From NCBI RefSeq assembly GCF_030812315.1, contig NZ_JAUSSM010000006.1, positions 124,001 through 188,000 of the forward strand: DNA of 64,000 nucleotides, given 5' to 3'. Below, piece after piece: positions 1-9,448 of the stretch. A program made the position numbers and the translations under genes. Every line of letters begins with the position of its first letter. The first letter of the stretch is position 1. The DNA comes from Arthrobacter oryzae. GTDB lineage: Bacteria > Actinomycetota > Actinomycetes > Actinomycetales > Micrococcaceae. The notes beneath the pieces were generated by a model. That model made no database searches. It was given only the letters and a program-made list of their open reading frames with translations, and was not told the DNA's origin.

Positions 1-86
1 CACCCATGACCGGCCTGGAATACCGCCCGGCCACCCCCTTGGGCACAACCGCTCGCTTTACTTCGTCCTCACCCAACCCTCATCTA

Positions 87-100
87 TTGAATCGATACAA
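87..100. promoter_or_regulatory. LacI-family-type operator upstream of the rhamnogalacturonan-degrading gene
   Basis: The 14-mer TTGAATCGATACAA is a near-perfect palindrome with a central CG and one mismatched pair. That is the usual shape of operators bound by LacI-family sugar repressors in actinobacteria. It lies about 50 bases before the start of the secreted pectin-degrading gene, a position suited to substrate-induced repression. No LacI regulator is present nearby in the window, so its binding protein is unknown. Confidence 0.45.
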
Positions 101-148
101 AACCAACGCTGTGGTTGGCATTTCCACAGGTCATCAAAGGAGATGTTC

Positions 149-3100
149 GTGAAGTATCCCCCTCAAGAAGGCGCCACCTGGAACCGTTCCGGAGTCGGGT
201 TAGCTGGTCTGCGGTCAGGCGCAAAAGCCCTCACGGCAGCCGTGGCCGCCGCGGCCGTTGCCTTCACCGGCGTCCCCGCCGTCCACGCCGAAACCCCGCT
301 CCCGCCGGCCGGCTCGGGCTTCCGCTTCGACTTCGGCCCGGGCGCCGCCGCAGACGGCTACACCCAGGTGAACGCCGGACAGGCATACAGCGCCGTTTCG
401 AAGTTCGGCTTCGCAGACACCACCCTGACCACCGGCGAAGACCGCGGCACCGCCGATCCATTGCGGTCCGACTTTGTACAGGTCCAAGGCGGCAGTTTCC
501 TGGTGGACCTCCCCAACGGCGACTACACCATCAAGGTCATCGCCGGCGACTCCACGGCAGCCACCAACATCGCGATTACCGCTGAGAAGATGGCAAAGGT
601 GCAGCTCACGGACAAACCCGCGGGCCAGTACTTGGAGATGGAATTTCCCATCTCCCTCGTGGATGGGCAGCTCAACCTCGATTTCAGCGGCACGGCAGCC
701 AAGATCAACTCCCTGGTCATCGCAGCCCGCGCGCCGCGGACCGCCACCACGGATCCTGCGGTCTACCTCGCCGGCGATTCCACAGTGCAGACGTACGACG
801 CCGGCTACGTCCCGCAGGCCGGCTGGGGTCAGATGATTGACCGGTATTTCGAGGACACAGTCTCCTTTTTCAACCACGCGATCGGCGGACGCAGCTCGAA
901 GAACTTCATCAGCCAGGGCCGGCTCGATGAAATCCTGCGCGTCATCAACCCGGGCGACTACCTGATGGTGCAGTTCGGCCACAACGACGCCACTGTGGGT
1001 GTCGACGACCGGTACGCCTCCCCCGCCGACTACAAGGAGTATCTGCGCACCTACGTCAACGGGACCCGCCAGCGCGGGGCCACGCCGGTACTGGTCACGC
1101 CGGTGGGACGGCGCGATTTCGACGAGGCAACAGGAAAGTTCAACATCAGCTTCCCGGAGTATGTGGACAAGATGAAGGAACTGGCCGCCGAAGAGAACGT
1201 GGCGCTGGTGGATCTGTCGGCGCTGAGCCGCGCATACTTCGACGAAATCGGCCCGGAGGACACAAAATCCGTCTTCCTCCACGTGGATCCCGGGGTCTAC
1301 CCCAACCGGCCCACCGGAACGGTGGACGACACGCATTTCCAGGAATACGGTGCCATCCAGATGGCACGCCTGCTGGCGGGTGGCGTGAAGCAGCTCAATA
1401 TCCCGCTGGCAGCCCGCGCCAAGGAGATCGTCCCGCCGTCGGCCGTTCCCGCAAAGCCGCAGAGCCTGGTGGCCGGCAGCATCTCCAACGCCGGTGCGCT
1501 GCTCAAGTGGCAGCCCACCGAGGGCGCGGATATCTACAAGGTGTACCGGAAGCTGGCGTCTGAACCGGAAAGCGCCTACAAGCTGGCCACAACGGCAACC
1601 GTCCCCACTGCAAACGTCACGGGCCTGGCTGAGGGCACCGCCTACAGTGTCCGGATCGCCGCAATGAACGGCAAGGGCCTTTCCGAGCCCAGCGACGCAC
1701 TGGCCCTGACCACCAAGGAAGCCAAATACAAATTCGATTTCGGTCCCGTCGGCGCCCCCGTTGAGGCCGGCTACACCGAGGTCAACCGCACCTTGGCCTA
1801 CAACAAGGAGCGCGGCTTCGGCTTAAAGGACCTCGCGGTCCTCAGCGACCGGGACCGCGGCGCCGTCACCACCAACCTGCTCCGGGACTTCGTACTCAGC
1901 GGCTCCAGCTTCGAATTCCAGCTGGATGTGCCGAACGGAACCTATGCACTGAAGACCTATCACAGCGACTGGATCGGCTCCACCCGCACGGACGTGGCCG
2001 TGGAAGGCAAGGGCTACGGCCAGGTTTCGTCCGGCAAGGCCTCGTTCGCGGAAAAGATCATCAACCAGGTCCTGGTGACCGACGGCCAGCTCAACGTCAC
2101 CATCAGCGGCTCCGGCCAGCGCCTCAACGGCCTGGAAGTCACCCCGCTGCTGGTTGGTCCCACCAACCTCCGAACCACCGCTGTGGATGGAGCAGCCGAT
2201 CCGGCGGTGGTGGTACTCGCCTGGGACGCCATTGCCGACGCTGCCAGCTACAAGGTGTTCCGGCAGGCGAACTTCGAGGCACAGCCGCAGCTTGTGGCCG
2301 AAAACGTCACCGAACCCACGTTTGTGGACACCACGGCCTTCGCAGGACTCCCCTACAAGTACCACGTCACTGCGGTGGACAACACCGGCCTCGAGTCGGT
2401 GCCGTCCAATACCGTGGACGTCTCCCTAACGGACCCGGGAACTGCCGTTCCCGCGGCCCCTGCCAAAGTGGACGTCAAGGCGATTGAGAAGACCAGCGTC
2501 AGCCTGAAATGGCAGAAGGTCAGCGGCGCGGCCGCCTACCATGTGTACCGTTCGACGTCGGCAAACGGCACCTTCGCGTACGCCGGCCGCGCCACCGAGG
2601 TCACTTTCACGGACACAACGGTGCTGACGACCATTAAGTATTACTACCGCGTGACCGCCATCAACAAGGGCGGGGAATCCGCAGCCTCCCCTGTGATCGG
2701 CACGGACAGGGTCACTGTGGTGAACCGGCAGGTGGAGAATCTGGACCGCGCCCCCGTGGCACTGCTCACCGACGAAGGCGTTCGCCTGGGCTGGCGCATG
2801 CTGGGCCTGGATCCCGAACAGATCGGCTTCCATGTCATCCGCGACGGCGTCCAGCTCACCGCGGACCCGATCAGGAACAGCACGTCCTACCTGGACAGCA
2901 CAGGAACAGCCTCCTCTAAATACGTGATCAAGGCTGTAGGTGCCGGCGCAGACCAGCTGACGGCCGAGTTCACGCCCATGTCCCGCAACTACCTGGCCAT
3001 CAAACTGGACAAGCCCGCAGACGACTACACCAAGGACGGGCAGCCCTACAGCTACTCCGCCGGAGACGCGAGCGTGGCGGACGTCGACGGTGACGGCACC

Positions 3101-4540
3101 TACGAAATCATCCAGATGTGGTCCCCGTCCAACTCCAAGGACAACTCGCAGGCCGGCTACACGGGCACCGTGTACGTTGACGCCTACAGGATGGACGGCA
3201 CCAAGCTCTGGCGGATCAACATGGGCCCGAACATCCGAGCTGGAGCCCATTACACCCAGCTGCTCGCCTACGACTTCGATGGCGACGGCAAGGCGGAAAT
3301 CGCCATGAAGACGGCGGACGGAACCCGCGATGCGGCCGGTACGGTGATCGGAAACCCGAACGCCGACTACCGGACCAGCAGCGGCTACGTCCTCATCGGC
3401 GACGAGTTCCTCACGGTCTTCCACGGCGCCACTGGCACCATCATGGACACCGTCAAATATGATCCGCCGCGCGGCGACGTGGCGGCCTGGGGCGACGGCT
3501 ACGGCAACCGCGTGGACCGTTTCCTCGGCGCCGTGGCTTACCTGGACGGGGAGCACCCGTCCATGATGTTCAGCCGCGGCTACTACACCCGGGCCGTGCT
3601 CGCGACGTACGACCTCGTGGCAGGCAAGATCATCAAACGCTGGATCTTCGACTCGGACGTGTCCGGAGCCCAATACCGCGGACAGGGCAACCACAACCTT
3701 TCCGTGGCGGACGTGGATGCCGACGGCAAGGACGAGTTCGTCTTCGGCTCCATGACCATCGATGACAACGGCCAGCCGCTCTACACCACCGGGCTGGGCC
3801 ACGGCGACGCAATCCACACCAGCGACCTCGATCCTTCGCGGCCGGGACTGGAAACCTTCGCGGTCCACGAGGACATGGGATCCAGCGGGAACCGCGGCGC
3901 GACGTTCCGGGATTCGCGGACCGGTGAGGTGCTCTGGAGCATTCCGGCGGCCAAGGACACCGGCCGCGGCGCGGCAGGTGACATTGATCCCCGCCACGCG
4001 GGTGCCGAGGGCTGGGCCATCGGCGGCACTGCTGCCTGGAACTCGCCCGTGGGCCAGCTGATGTCGGCCAAGGGAGAACTGATCGCCGAGAAGATTCCGG
4101 CCGCCAACTTCCTGGCGTGGTGGGACGGTGACCTGCTGCGCGAGATTGTTGACCATGATTTCGACGACGCCACCTACAGCGGGGTGCCCACCATCAGCAA
4201 GTGGAACTGGAACACCGAAGGCAGCGACAGGCTATTGACGGCCACGGGCGCCAAGTCCAACAACGGCACCAAGGGAACACCGGCCGTCCAGGCGGACCTC
4301 CTCGGTGACTGGCGCGAGGAAATCGCGTGGCCGTCGTCGGACAGCACGGAGCTGCGGATCTACACCACCACAGCGTCCACCGACGTCCGCCTCCGGACCC
4401 TGATGCACGATCCGGTGTACCGCCTTGCGGTGGCACGGGAAAACATCTCGTACAACCAGCCTCCGCACCCGGGCTTCTTCATCGGTGAGGGTATGGAGAT
4501 GCCGTCGCAGCCGGACATCGTATACACCGGGGCACGCTAG
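149..4540 (+). CDS. Secreted bifunctional rhamnogalacturonan acetylesterase / rhamnogalacturonan lyase (PL11)
   Basis: Predicted to deacetylate and cleave the rhamnogalacturonan-I backbone of pectin outside the cell. Counting from the ATG at 143, a signal peptide ends near residue 49 (AVHA). A malectin-like beta domain follows (55-195). Next is an SGNH/GDSL esterase with GDST (211-214, nucleophile Ser213), GHND (279-282) and DDTH (395-398), as in CE12 acetylesterases. Then come a fibronectin-III domain, a second malectin-like domain (about 528-670) and two more FnIII domains. The C-terminal 590 residues form a PL11 lyase of YesW type, with repeated DxDGDG calcium-binding loops. The GTG at 149 is preferred to the ATG at 143 because AAAGGAG (136-142) lies six bases before it but directly abuts the ATG. 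Having both activities in one chain is uncommon. Confidence 0.88.
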   Translation: MKYPPQEGATWNRSGVGLAGLRSGAKALTAAVAAAAVAFTGVPAVHAETPLPPAGSGFRFDFGPGAAADGYTQVNAGQAYSAVSKFGFADTTLTTGEDRGTADPLRSDFVQVQGGSFLVDLPNGDYTIKVIAGDSTAATNIAITAEKMAKVQLTDKPAGQYLEMEFPISLVDGQLNLDFSGTAAKINSLVIAARAPRTATTDPAVYLAGDSTVQTYDAGYVPQAGWGQMIDRYFEDTVSFFNHAIGGRSSKNFISQGRLDEILRVINPGDYLMVQFGHNDATVGVDDRYASPADYKEYLRTYVNGTRQRGATPVLVTPVGRRDFDEATGKFNISFPEYVDKMKELAAEENVALVDLSALSRAYFDEIGPEDTKSVFLHVDPGVYPNRPTGTVDDTHFQEYGAIQMARLLAGGVKQLNIPLAARAKEIVPPSAVPAKPQSLVAGSISNAGALLKWQPTEGADIYKVYRKLASEPESAYKLATTATVPTANVTGLAEGTAYSVRIAAMNGKGLSEPSDALALTTKEAKYKFDFGPVGAPVEAGYTEVNRTLAYNKERGFGLKDLAVLSDRDRGAVTTNLLRDFVLSGSSFEFQLDVPNGTYALKTYHSDWIGSTRTDVAVEGKGYGQVSSGKASFAEKIINQVLVTDGQLNVTISGSGQRLNGLEVTPLLVGPTNLRTTAVDGAADPAVVVLAWDAIADAASYKVFRQANFEAQPQLVAENVTEPTFVDTTAFAGLPYKYHVTAVDNTGLESVPSNTVDVSLTDPGTAVPAAPAKVDVKAIEKTSVSLKWQKVSGAAAYHVYRSTSANGTFAYAGRATEVTFTDTTVLTTIKYYYRVTAINKGGESAASPVIGTDRVTVVNRQVENLDRAPVALLTDEGVRLGWRMLGLDPEQIGFHVIRDGVQLTADPIRNSTSYLDSTGTASSKYVIKAVGAGADQLTAEFTPMSRNYLAIKLDKPADDYTKDGQPYSYSAGDASVADVDGDGTYEIIQMWSPSNSKDNSQAGYTGTVYVDAYRMDGTKLWRINMGPNIRAGAHYTQLLAYDFDGDGKAEIAMKTADGTRDAAGTVIGNPNADYRTSSGYVLIGDEFLTVFHGATGTIMDTVKYDPPRGDVAAWGDGYGNRVDRFLGAVAYLDGEHPSMMFSRGYYTRAVLATYDLVAGKIIKRWIFDSDVSGAQYRGQGNHNLSVADVDADGKDEFVFGSMTIDDNGQPLYTTGLGHGDAIHTSDLDPSRPGLETFAVHEDMGSSGNRGATFRDSRTGEVLWSIPAAKDTGRGAAGDIDPRHAGAEGWAIGGTAAWNSPVGQLMSAKGELIAEKIPAANFLAWWDGDLLREIVDHDFDDATYSGVPTISKWNWNTEGSDRLLTATGAKSNNGTKGTPAVQADLLGDWREEIAWPSSDSTELRIYTTTASTDVRLRTLMHDPVYRLAVARENISYNQPPHPGFFIGEGMEMPSQPDIVYTGAR

Positions 4541-4560
4541 CTCCGCCGCCCCGGCACCGG

Positions 4561-4600
4561 ACGCCGCCCCCACCCGCATATGGCGGGTGGGGCGGCGTTT
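4561..4600 (+). terminator. Rho-independent terminator after the rhamnogalacturonan lyase gene
   Basis: A long GC-rich hairpin: the arm ACGCCGCCCCCACCCGC is followed by a short loop and GCGGGTGGGGCGGCGTT, then a weak T run. It begins 20 bases after the stop codon. Confidence 0.8.
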
Positions 4601-4648
4601 GTGTCATTCCGATCCGCCGGTACGCCGGGTCATCAGTAAACTCGCAGC

Positions 4649-5653
4649 ATGAGCGAGACTGCCGCCAATTCAGTGACCCTCCGCTTCCTTGCGGCCCCCA
4701 CCGACGTCGGCCACAGCGGTTCCGTTGACGCCGGAACAGTCCTCGAATGGGTTGACAAGGCTGCCTACGCCGCCGCCGTCGGCTGGGCCAAGTCCTATTG
4801 CGTGACCGCCTACGTGGGCAACATCCACTTTGCCGATCCGGTCAACAGCGGCGACATGGTGGAAGTCACCGCCACAATCGTCTATACCGGGCGATCCTCG
4901 ATGCATATCCGCACCGTGGTGTCGTCCGGCGATCCCAAAGGCGGGCGAGCCACGATGCGCAGCCAGTGCATGGTGATCTTCGTGGCCGTGGGCCCGGACG
5001 GGAAGCCGGTACCCGTCAGGCCGTTCGAGCCGTCCACCGCGGAGGAAGTCGAAGAGCGCGGCCACGCCCTGGCGCGGATCAAGGTCCGCGAGGACATCGT
5101 CCAGGCTATGAACGCGCAGGAATATACGGACGCCGGAACCGCCGAACGCGTTGTCCTCCGGTTCATGGCCGCCCCCACGGATGTGAACTGGGGCGGCAAG
5201 GTGCACGGCGGAATCGTCATGAAATGGATCGACGAGGCGGCCTACGTGTGCGCTTCGCGGTACTGCGGCAAGGACACTGTGGCCGTGTTTTCCGGCGGTG
5301 TGCGCTTCTACCGCCCGCTGCTGATCGGCCACGTGGTGGAGGTGGAAGCGCGCCTGGTGTACACAGGAACCAAAGGGATGCACATTGCCGTACACGTCCG
5401 TTCCGGCGATCCCAAGGGTCGGGAGATGAACCTCACCACCTACTGCCTGACCGTCATGGTGGCCCGCGACGCTGCCGGGAACTCGGTGCCTATCCCGCCG
5501 TGGATGCCGGTCTCCGAGGAGGACAAGCGCCTGCATGCCCATGCCCGGGAACTACTGGAGATCCGGGGCCGGGCACCTGGAAACCGACTGCCCACCCACC
5601 TTCTGGCCGGTGGCGCGGCGGAGGAGACGGCAGCGGCGCAGCCGAAGACGTAG
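4649..5653 (+). CDS. Acyl-CoA thioesterase with tandem hotdog domains
   Basis: Predicted cytosolic acyl-CoA hydrolase. Two hotdog domains of the ACOT/YciA type are repeated head to tail (about residues 8-130 and 165-290). Each opens with RFxAAPTDV and continues with a helix containing WVDKAAY or WIDEAAY, then VYTG and SGDPKG. A tail of roughly 40 residues follows. In this family the Asp of the helix takes part in catalysis. Most bacterial homologues carry one domain and dimerise, whereas the tandem form resembles the longer ACOT proteins. There is no clear Shine-Dalgarno before the ATG, so a leaderless transcript is possible. The natural acyl-CoA substrate cannot be read from the sequence. 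Confidence 0.82.
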   Translation: MSETAANSVTLRFLAAPTDVGHSGSVDAGTVLEWVDKAAYAAAVGWAKSYCVTAYVGNIHFADPVNSGDMVEVTATIVYTGRSSMHIRTVVSSGDPKGGRATMRSQCMVIFVAVGPDGKPVPVRPFEPSTAEEVEERGHALARIKVREDIVQAMNAQEYTDAGTAERVVLRFMAAPTDVNWGGKVHGGIVMKWIDEAAYVCASRYCGKDTVAVFSGGVRFYRPLLIGHVVEVEARLVYTGTKGMHIAVHVRSGDPKGREMNLTTYCLTVMVARDAAGNSVPIPPWMPVSEEDKRLHAHARELLEIRGRAPGNRLPTHLLAGGAAEETAAAQPKT

Positions 5654-6186
5654 TCCAGCAGGTTAGAAAGCCGCCGGCATCGGCTGACTGACTCCACAAG
5701 CCTCTCGACGGCTGCAGAAGGCCACGTGGCGATTGAGCATTTTCCTGACTGCATGCTGATCCCGGGCATCAGGACGGACTACCCCTCTGCGACGAACTGC
5801 CCAAAACTCTGCATTTCGGTTCTTTGAGCCCTGTAATTCCCCGCTCTTTGAACGTGGTATTCGAGGCTGAACGTCCTGTATTACACGTCCCAAACTGAGT
5901 GCCTCGTGCGGAACACAGGTAGGCCCGGGTACTACCCTCCTGTCCCCGCCGGGAAATGACAGGTGGGTGCCACTCGTGTTGCAGGGACGAATCTTCCATA
6001 GCCTGAAGTTTCTTCGGGGGGAACTCCGAAGAAGGTCCTAACGGACAACGGACTTTTGGGAGAAACAGGTACGGAAATGCCATCAAGCATTGTTTGGACG
6101 GCACTGCATCCCTGGACGGCTTCGCATATGTGCGGAGCAAATGCTAGGTTTCCGGGCGGGAAATTCCGCGGCATGGCGAGGCAGCA
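5654..6186. other. Intergenic leader of the surface-glycan cluster with an inverted repeat
   Basis: This 530-base gap shows no convincing gene. It contains a perfect inverted repeat, TTCTTCGG-N8-CCGAAGAA, at 6010-6033. It also contains a weaker CCTGTC/GACAGG pair near 5938-5963. Both lie upstream of the glycan operon and could be a transcription-factor site or a transcript hairpin. Composition is less GC-rich than the genes to the left. Confidence 0.4.
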
Positions 6187-7734
6187 ATGAGCCCACTGGA
6201 AGATGCACGCGCTGCAGAGTTTGGATTCAGGATACCAACCTCGGTACTTTCCCCAACTGGGTTTGGAAGTATGCGACAACCCGACACAAACTATTTGGGC
6301 CGCCCGGTATCCGGGATTTTCTGGGCTCGGCGCTACAACCGGTTGGTTTGGGTTTTTGACCTTGCCGTGGTCTGCTTCGTGACATTGCTGGCGCATGTAG
6401 TGAGTGGTGTCGGCACCGCAGAAATAGCCATTGCGGGACATCCAGTTGAATTCTTTCCCATATCAGCCGTGATCGCTGGAGGCTGGATCGGACTCTTGAG
6501 TGTTTATCGGAGCCGGGACAAACGCGTCGTGGGAATCGGTCCTGACGAATTCAAACGCGTTTTCACGGCTACGGTCATGCTTTTGGGCCTCCTGGCCATG
6601 ACGTGCGCTGTTTTCGAGATTGACATCGCCCGTAGCTACTTTGCCCTAGCGCTTCCACTGGGTGGGGTCGGACTCATGGCCTCGCGCTGGTCACTCCGGC
6701 GGTGGCTTACCAGGCAGCGTTTTCACGGCCATTATCTGTCGAAGGTGGTCGTCCTAGGCTCCGTGGAAGACGTCCAATATGTCATTGATCAACTGGAGAA
6801 GAAGTCCGGTCCGGTCTACAAAGTAGTGGGTGTCGCCCTCCAGGGAAAGGACCAACACGCCAGCCTGGTCGTCAACGGGCAGGCCCTACCGGTTGTTGCG
6901 GATATCTACTCAGTTGTAGATGCTGTCGCGGAAACGGAAGCTGACGCCGTTATCGTGGCGGGGCAGGTGGAGGGCGGCAGCAAGTACATCCAGGAGCTCG
7001 GCTGGCAGCTGGAGGAAAGTGCAACGGAGCTGATCCTCGCAACTGGACTGACAAACGTTGCAGGGCCCAGGATTCATTCCCGCCCCCTCGAAGGACTGCC
7101 TCTTATGCACGTGGAGCTACCGCGCTACGCCGGCGGTAAGCATTCCCTAAAGCGTCTCCTGGACATAGTTCTCTCGGCTGCGGCACTCGTGGCACTATCA
7201 CCGCTCTTTGTCGTCCTGGCGGTACTTATCCGTCTGGATAGCCGCGGCCCGGTTATTTTCCGCCAAGAACGCATCGGAAAGGGCGGTCAAACCTTCATGA
7301 TGCTCAAGTTCCGTTCCATGGTAGTGACGGCTGAGGACGATCTCGCAAGTCTGCTGGATCAAAACGAGGGTTCTGGCCTCCTTTTTAAGATGCGAAACGA
7401 TCCGCGAGTTACCAAAGTCGGCCGGTGGTTACGTCACTACTCATTGGATGAGTTTCCCCAGTTCTGGAACGTATTCATGGGAGACATGAGCCTTGTCGGT
7501 CCAAGACCACCGCTGCAAAGAGAAGTGGACGGGTACGAAAGCCACGTTCATCGCCGGCTTTATATCAAGCCTGGACTTACTGGAATGTGGCAGATCAACG
7601 GCCGTTCTGAACTCAACTGGCAGGACAGCGTCCGGCTGGACCTGTACTACGTCGAAAACTGGTCACTCGCCGGCGACATCATCATCCTTTGGCGGACTGC
7701 GAAGCAAATGTTCAAGCCAACCGGGGCCTACTAG
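6187..7734 (+). CDS. Polyprenyl glycosylphosphotransferase (priming sugar-phosphate transferase)
   Basis: Predicted to start a surface polysaccharide by moving a sugar-1-phosphate from a nucleotide sugar to undecaprenyl phosphate at the inner membrane. It has the WbaP/WcaJ layout: several N-terminal membrane helices (about 55-175), a central nucleotide-binding-like domain (VVVLGSVEDVQ onward), one further membrane segment and a C-terminal bacterial sugar-transferase domain (about 319-515). The last carries KFRSM, DEFPQFWNV, MSLVGPRPP and PGLTGMWQINGRS. At 515 residues it is full length. The ATG at 6187 has a GAGGCAG motif just upstream, and an ATG at 6271 is an alternative. It heads a five-gene cluster that lacks recognisable flippase or polymerase genes. 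Confidence 0.85.
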   Translation: MSPLEDARAAEFGFRIPTSVLSPTGFGSMRQPDTNYLGRPVSGIFWARRYNRLVWVFDLAVVCFVTLLAHVVSGVGTAEIAIAGHPVEFFPISAVIAGGWIGLLSVYRSRDKRVVGIGPDEFKRVFTATVMLLGLLAMTCAVFEIDIARSYFALALPLGGVGLMASRWSLRRWLTRQRFHGHYLSKVVVLGSVEDVQYVIDQLEKKSGPVYKVVGVALQGKDQHASLVVNGQALPVVADIYSVVDAVAETEADAVIVAGQVEGGSKYIQELGWQLEESATELILATGLTNVAGPRIHSRPLEGLPLMHVELPRYAGGKHSLKRLLDIVLSAAALVALSPLFVVLAVLIRLDSRGPVIFRQERIGKGGQTFMMLKFRSMVVTAEDDLASLLDQNEGSGLLFKMRNDPRVTKVGRWLRHYSLDEFPQFWNVFMGDMSLVGPRPPLQREVDGYESHVHRRLYIKPGLTGMWQINGRSELNWQDSVRLDLYYVENWSLAGDIIILWRTAKQMFKPTGAY

Positions 7735-7757
7735 ATCCGTAAAGCAGGAGGACAGAC

Positions 7758-8219
7758 GTGCAAAGAATCGGATACGCCGCAGGAGCCTTTGATTTGTTTC
7801 ACATCGGACATCTCAACATTCTTAGGTTGGCCAAAAGCCAATGCGATTACTTGATTGCCGGGGTCGTTTCGGACGAGCTCTGCCAACTGCGAAAGGGGCG
7901 CAAACCTATCGTTCCACTCGTTGAAAGGCTGGAGATCGTCAGTGAGGTCGGTTATGTGGACAGAGCGGTTGCGGAGACCATTCCGGACAAGCTTGAAGCC
8001 TGGAAAGAGCTTAAGTTCAACGTCTTCTTCAAAGGGGATGACTGGCGGGGAACCCCTAAGGGCGTCCGCCTCGAGCAGGCATTTGCGGCCGTGGGAGTGG
8101 AAGTCGTCTACTTTCCGTACACAGTCCACACCTCAAGCTCGGTACTTCGCCTCGCACTGGAAACCCTCAATTCGCCGTTGACCGGCGAGGATTCGCACAA
8201 GCAATCCATCGACGTCTAG
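7758..8219 (+). CDS. Glycerol-3-phosphate cytidylyltransferase-like nucleotidyltransferase (TagD family)
   Basis: A short HxGH nucleotidyltransferase of 153 residues. The nucleotide-binding motif HIGH is at residues 15-18, preceded by GAFDLFH, and a C-terminal HTSSS stretch matches the (I/T)STS-type signature. In TagD-like enzymes this fold makes CDP-glycerol from CTP and glycerol-3-phosphate, while close relatives activate heptose or other alcohol phosphates. A CDP-alcohol phosphotransferase two genes downstream favours a CDP-activated alcohol. The start is GTG, five bases after the strong site GCAGGAGGA. The gene lies 23 bases after the priming transferase. The exact substrate is an inference. 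Confidence 0.75.
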   Translation: MQRIGYAAGAFDLFHIGHLNILRLAKSQCDYLIAGVVSDELCQLRKGRKPIVPLVERLEIVSEVGYVDRAVAETIPDKLEAWKELKFNVFFKGDDWRGTPKGVRLEQAFAAVGVEVVYFPYTVHTSSSVLRLALETLNSPLTGEDSHKQSIDV

Positions 8220-8241
8220 AACCCGAGCTGAGGAGGCACGA

Positions 8242-9444
8242 GTGTACCGGAAGAACAAATTTCAGGCCCCGCTGAAGATAGCTCTAGTGGGCACACGCGG
8301 AGTACCTGCACGCTACGGGGGATTTGAGACATGCGTGGAGGAAGTAGGTCGAAGACTCGTGGACCGCGGTCATGAGGTTGTGGTCTACTGCCGAACCCAG
8401 CGCTACCCAGGCAGTGCCGAACAGGAGTATCTGGGCATGCAGTTAGTGCACCTGCCTGCCCCTCAGAAAAGGACACTTGAAACCATTTGCCATACGGGCC
8501 TTTCAGTTGGCCACATCTTGGGCCACCGCGTCGATGCTGCCATTGTCTTCAATGCCGCCAACTCACCATGGCTGCCACTGCTGCGTGCCGCGCGCATCCC
8601 GGTCGCCACGCACGTTGATGGCTTGGAGTGGAAGAGAGCCAAATGGGGCCGCTGGGGCCGGAAATACTATCGCTTCGCCGAGTCCATGGCGGTCCGTTGG
8701 TCCGATTCACTCATCGCGGACGCAGCGGGTATTCAGAGCTACTACCGTTCCGAGTTCGACGCTGACTGTGAGCTCATCTCTTACGGCGCACCCCTGATTC
8801 CGCGCGACACGTCGCAGAGACTCGCCGAGTTGAAACTCGATCCTGGGAAATATGACCTTGTCGTCGCAAGGTTTGAGCCGGAAAATCACGTCGACGTTAT
8901 TGTCGGGGGCTACGTCAGTAGTGCTTCCCGGCTCCCGTTGGTCGTGGTCGGGTCCGCCCCGTACGCGGAGCAGCACACTCGTGCAATTCACACGCTGGGC
9001 GACGACTCACGCGTGAATTTTTTGGGCAGCGTTTGGGATCAGGAGTTACTCGACCAGTTGTACGCGAACTCGAGAATCTACTGGCACGGCCACTCTGTTG
9101 GTGGCACTAACCCGTCACTGCTTCGTGCGCTCGGCGCCGGAACAGCTGTAAACGCCTTCGACGTGACATTCAATAAGGAAATTTTGGGGACTAGCGGGGA
9201 ATACTTCACTTCGCCGGCGGACGTCGCAGCACTTCTTGCAGAAGCCGAATTACGCCCGGACGAGATCCAGGCCCGAGCGAAGGCTTCCCTGGAAATCGCA
9301 GGAACATACGACTGGGACACTGTCGCTGATGGTTACGAGAGGCTGAGTTACAAGCTGGCCAACCACACGGTACGCCGATCGGGTCATAGGCGACGGCCCG
9401 CTGAAACGACTTCGCAGCCGCAATTAGTCCGAGCCGCTCGGTGA
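8242..9444 (+). CDS. Family-4-like glycosyltransferase (DUF1972 type)
   Basis: A GT-B fold glycosyltransferase of 400 residues. The N-terminus LVGTRGVPARYGGFET is typical of DUF1972 proteins, many of which are rhamnosyl- or glucosyltransferases of capsule and O-antigen clusters. In the C-terminal half a GSVWDQELLDQLYANS segment and HSVGGTNPSLLRALGAG form the usual donor-nucleotide region of GT4 enzymes. The GTG start follows GAGGAGG at an ideal distance. It lies in the same operon as the sugar-phosphate transferase and probably adds the next sugar to the lipid-linked acceptor. Donor and linkage cannot be read. Confidence 0.82.
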   Translation: MYRKNKFQAPLKIALVGTRGVPARYGGFETCVEEVGRRLVDRGHEVVVYCRTQRYPGSAEQEYLGMQLVHLPAPQKRTLETICHTGLSVGHILGHRVDAAIVFNAANSPWLPLLRAARIPVATHVDGLEWKRAKWGRWGRKYYRFAESMAVRWSDSLIADAAGIQSYYRSEFDADCELISYGAPLIPRDTSQRLAELKLDPGKYDLVVARFEPENHVDVIVGGYVSSASRLPLVVVGSAPYAEQHTRAIHTLGDDSRVNFLGSVWDQELLDQLYANSRIYWHGHSVGGTNPSLLRALGAGTAVNAFDVTFNKEILGTSGEYFTSPADVAALLAEAELRPDEIQARAKASLEIAGTYDWDTVADGYERLSYKLANHTVRRSGHRRRPAETTSQPQLVRAAR

Positions 9445-9448
9445 CGTC

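Noticed and set aside
2426..4156. Long open frame of 576 codons on the minus strand inside the rhamnogalacturonan lyase gene
   Set aside because: It is a mirror of the high-GC coding strand; composition is His/Val/Arg/Gly-rich with no family motif.
5932..6441. 169-codon minus-strand frame over the leader of the glycan cluster
   Set aside because: Overlaps the start of the sugar transferase, has no ribosome-binding site, and lacks any family pattern.
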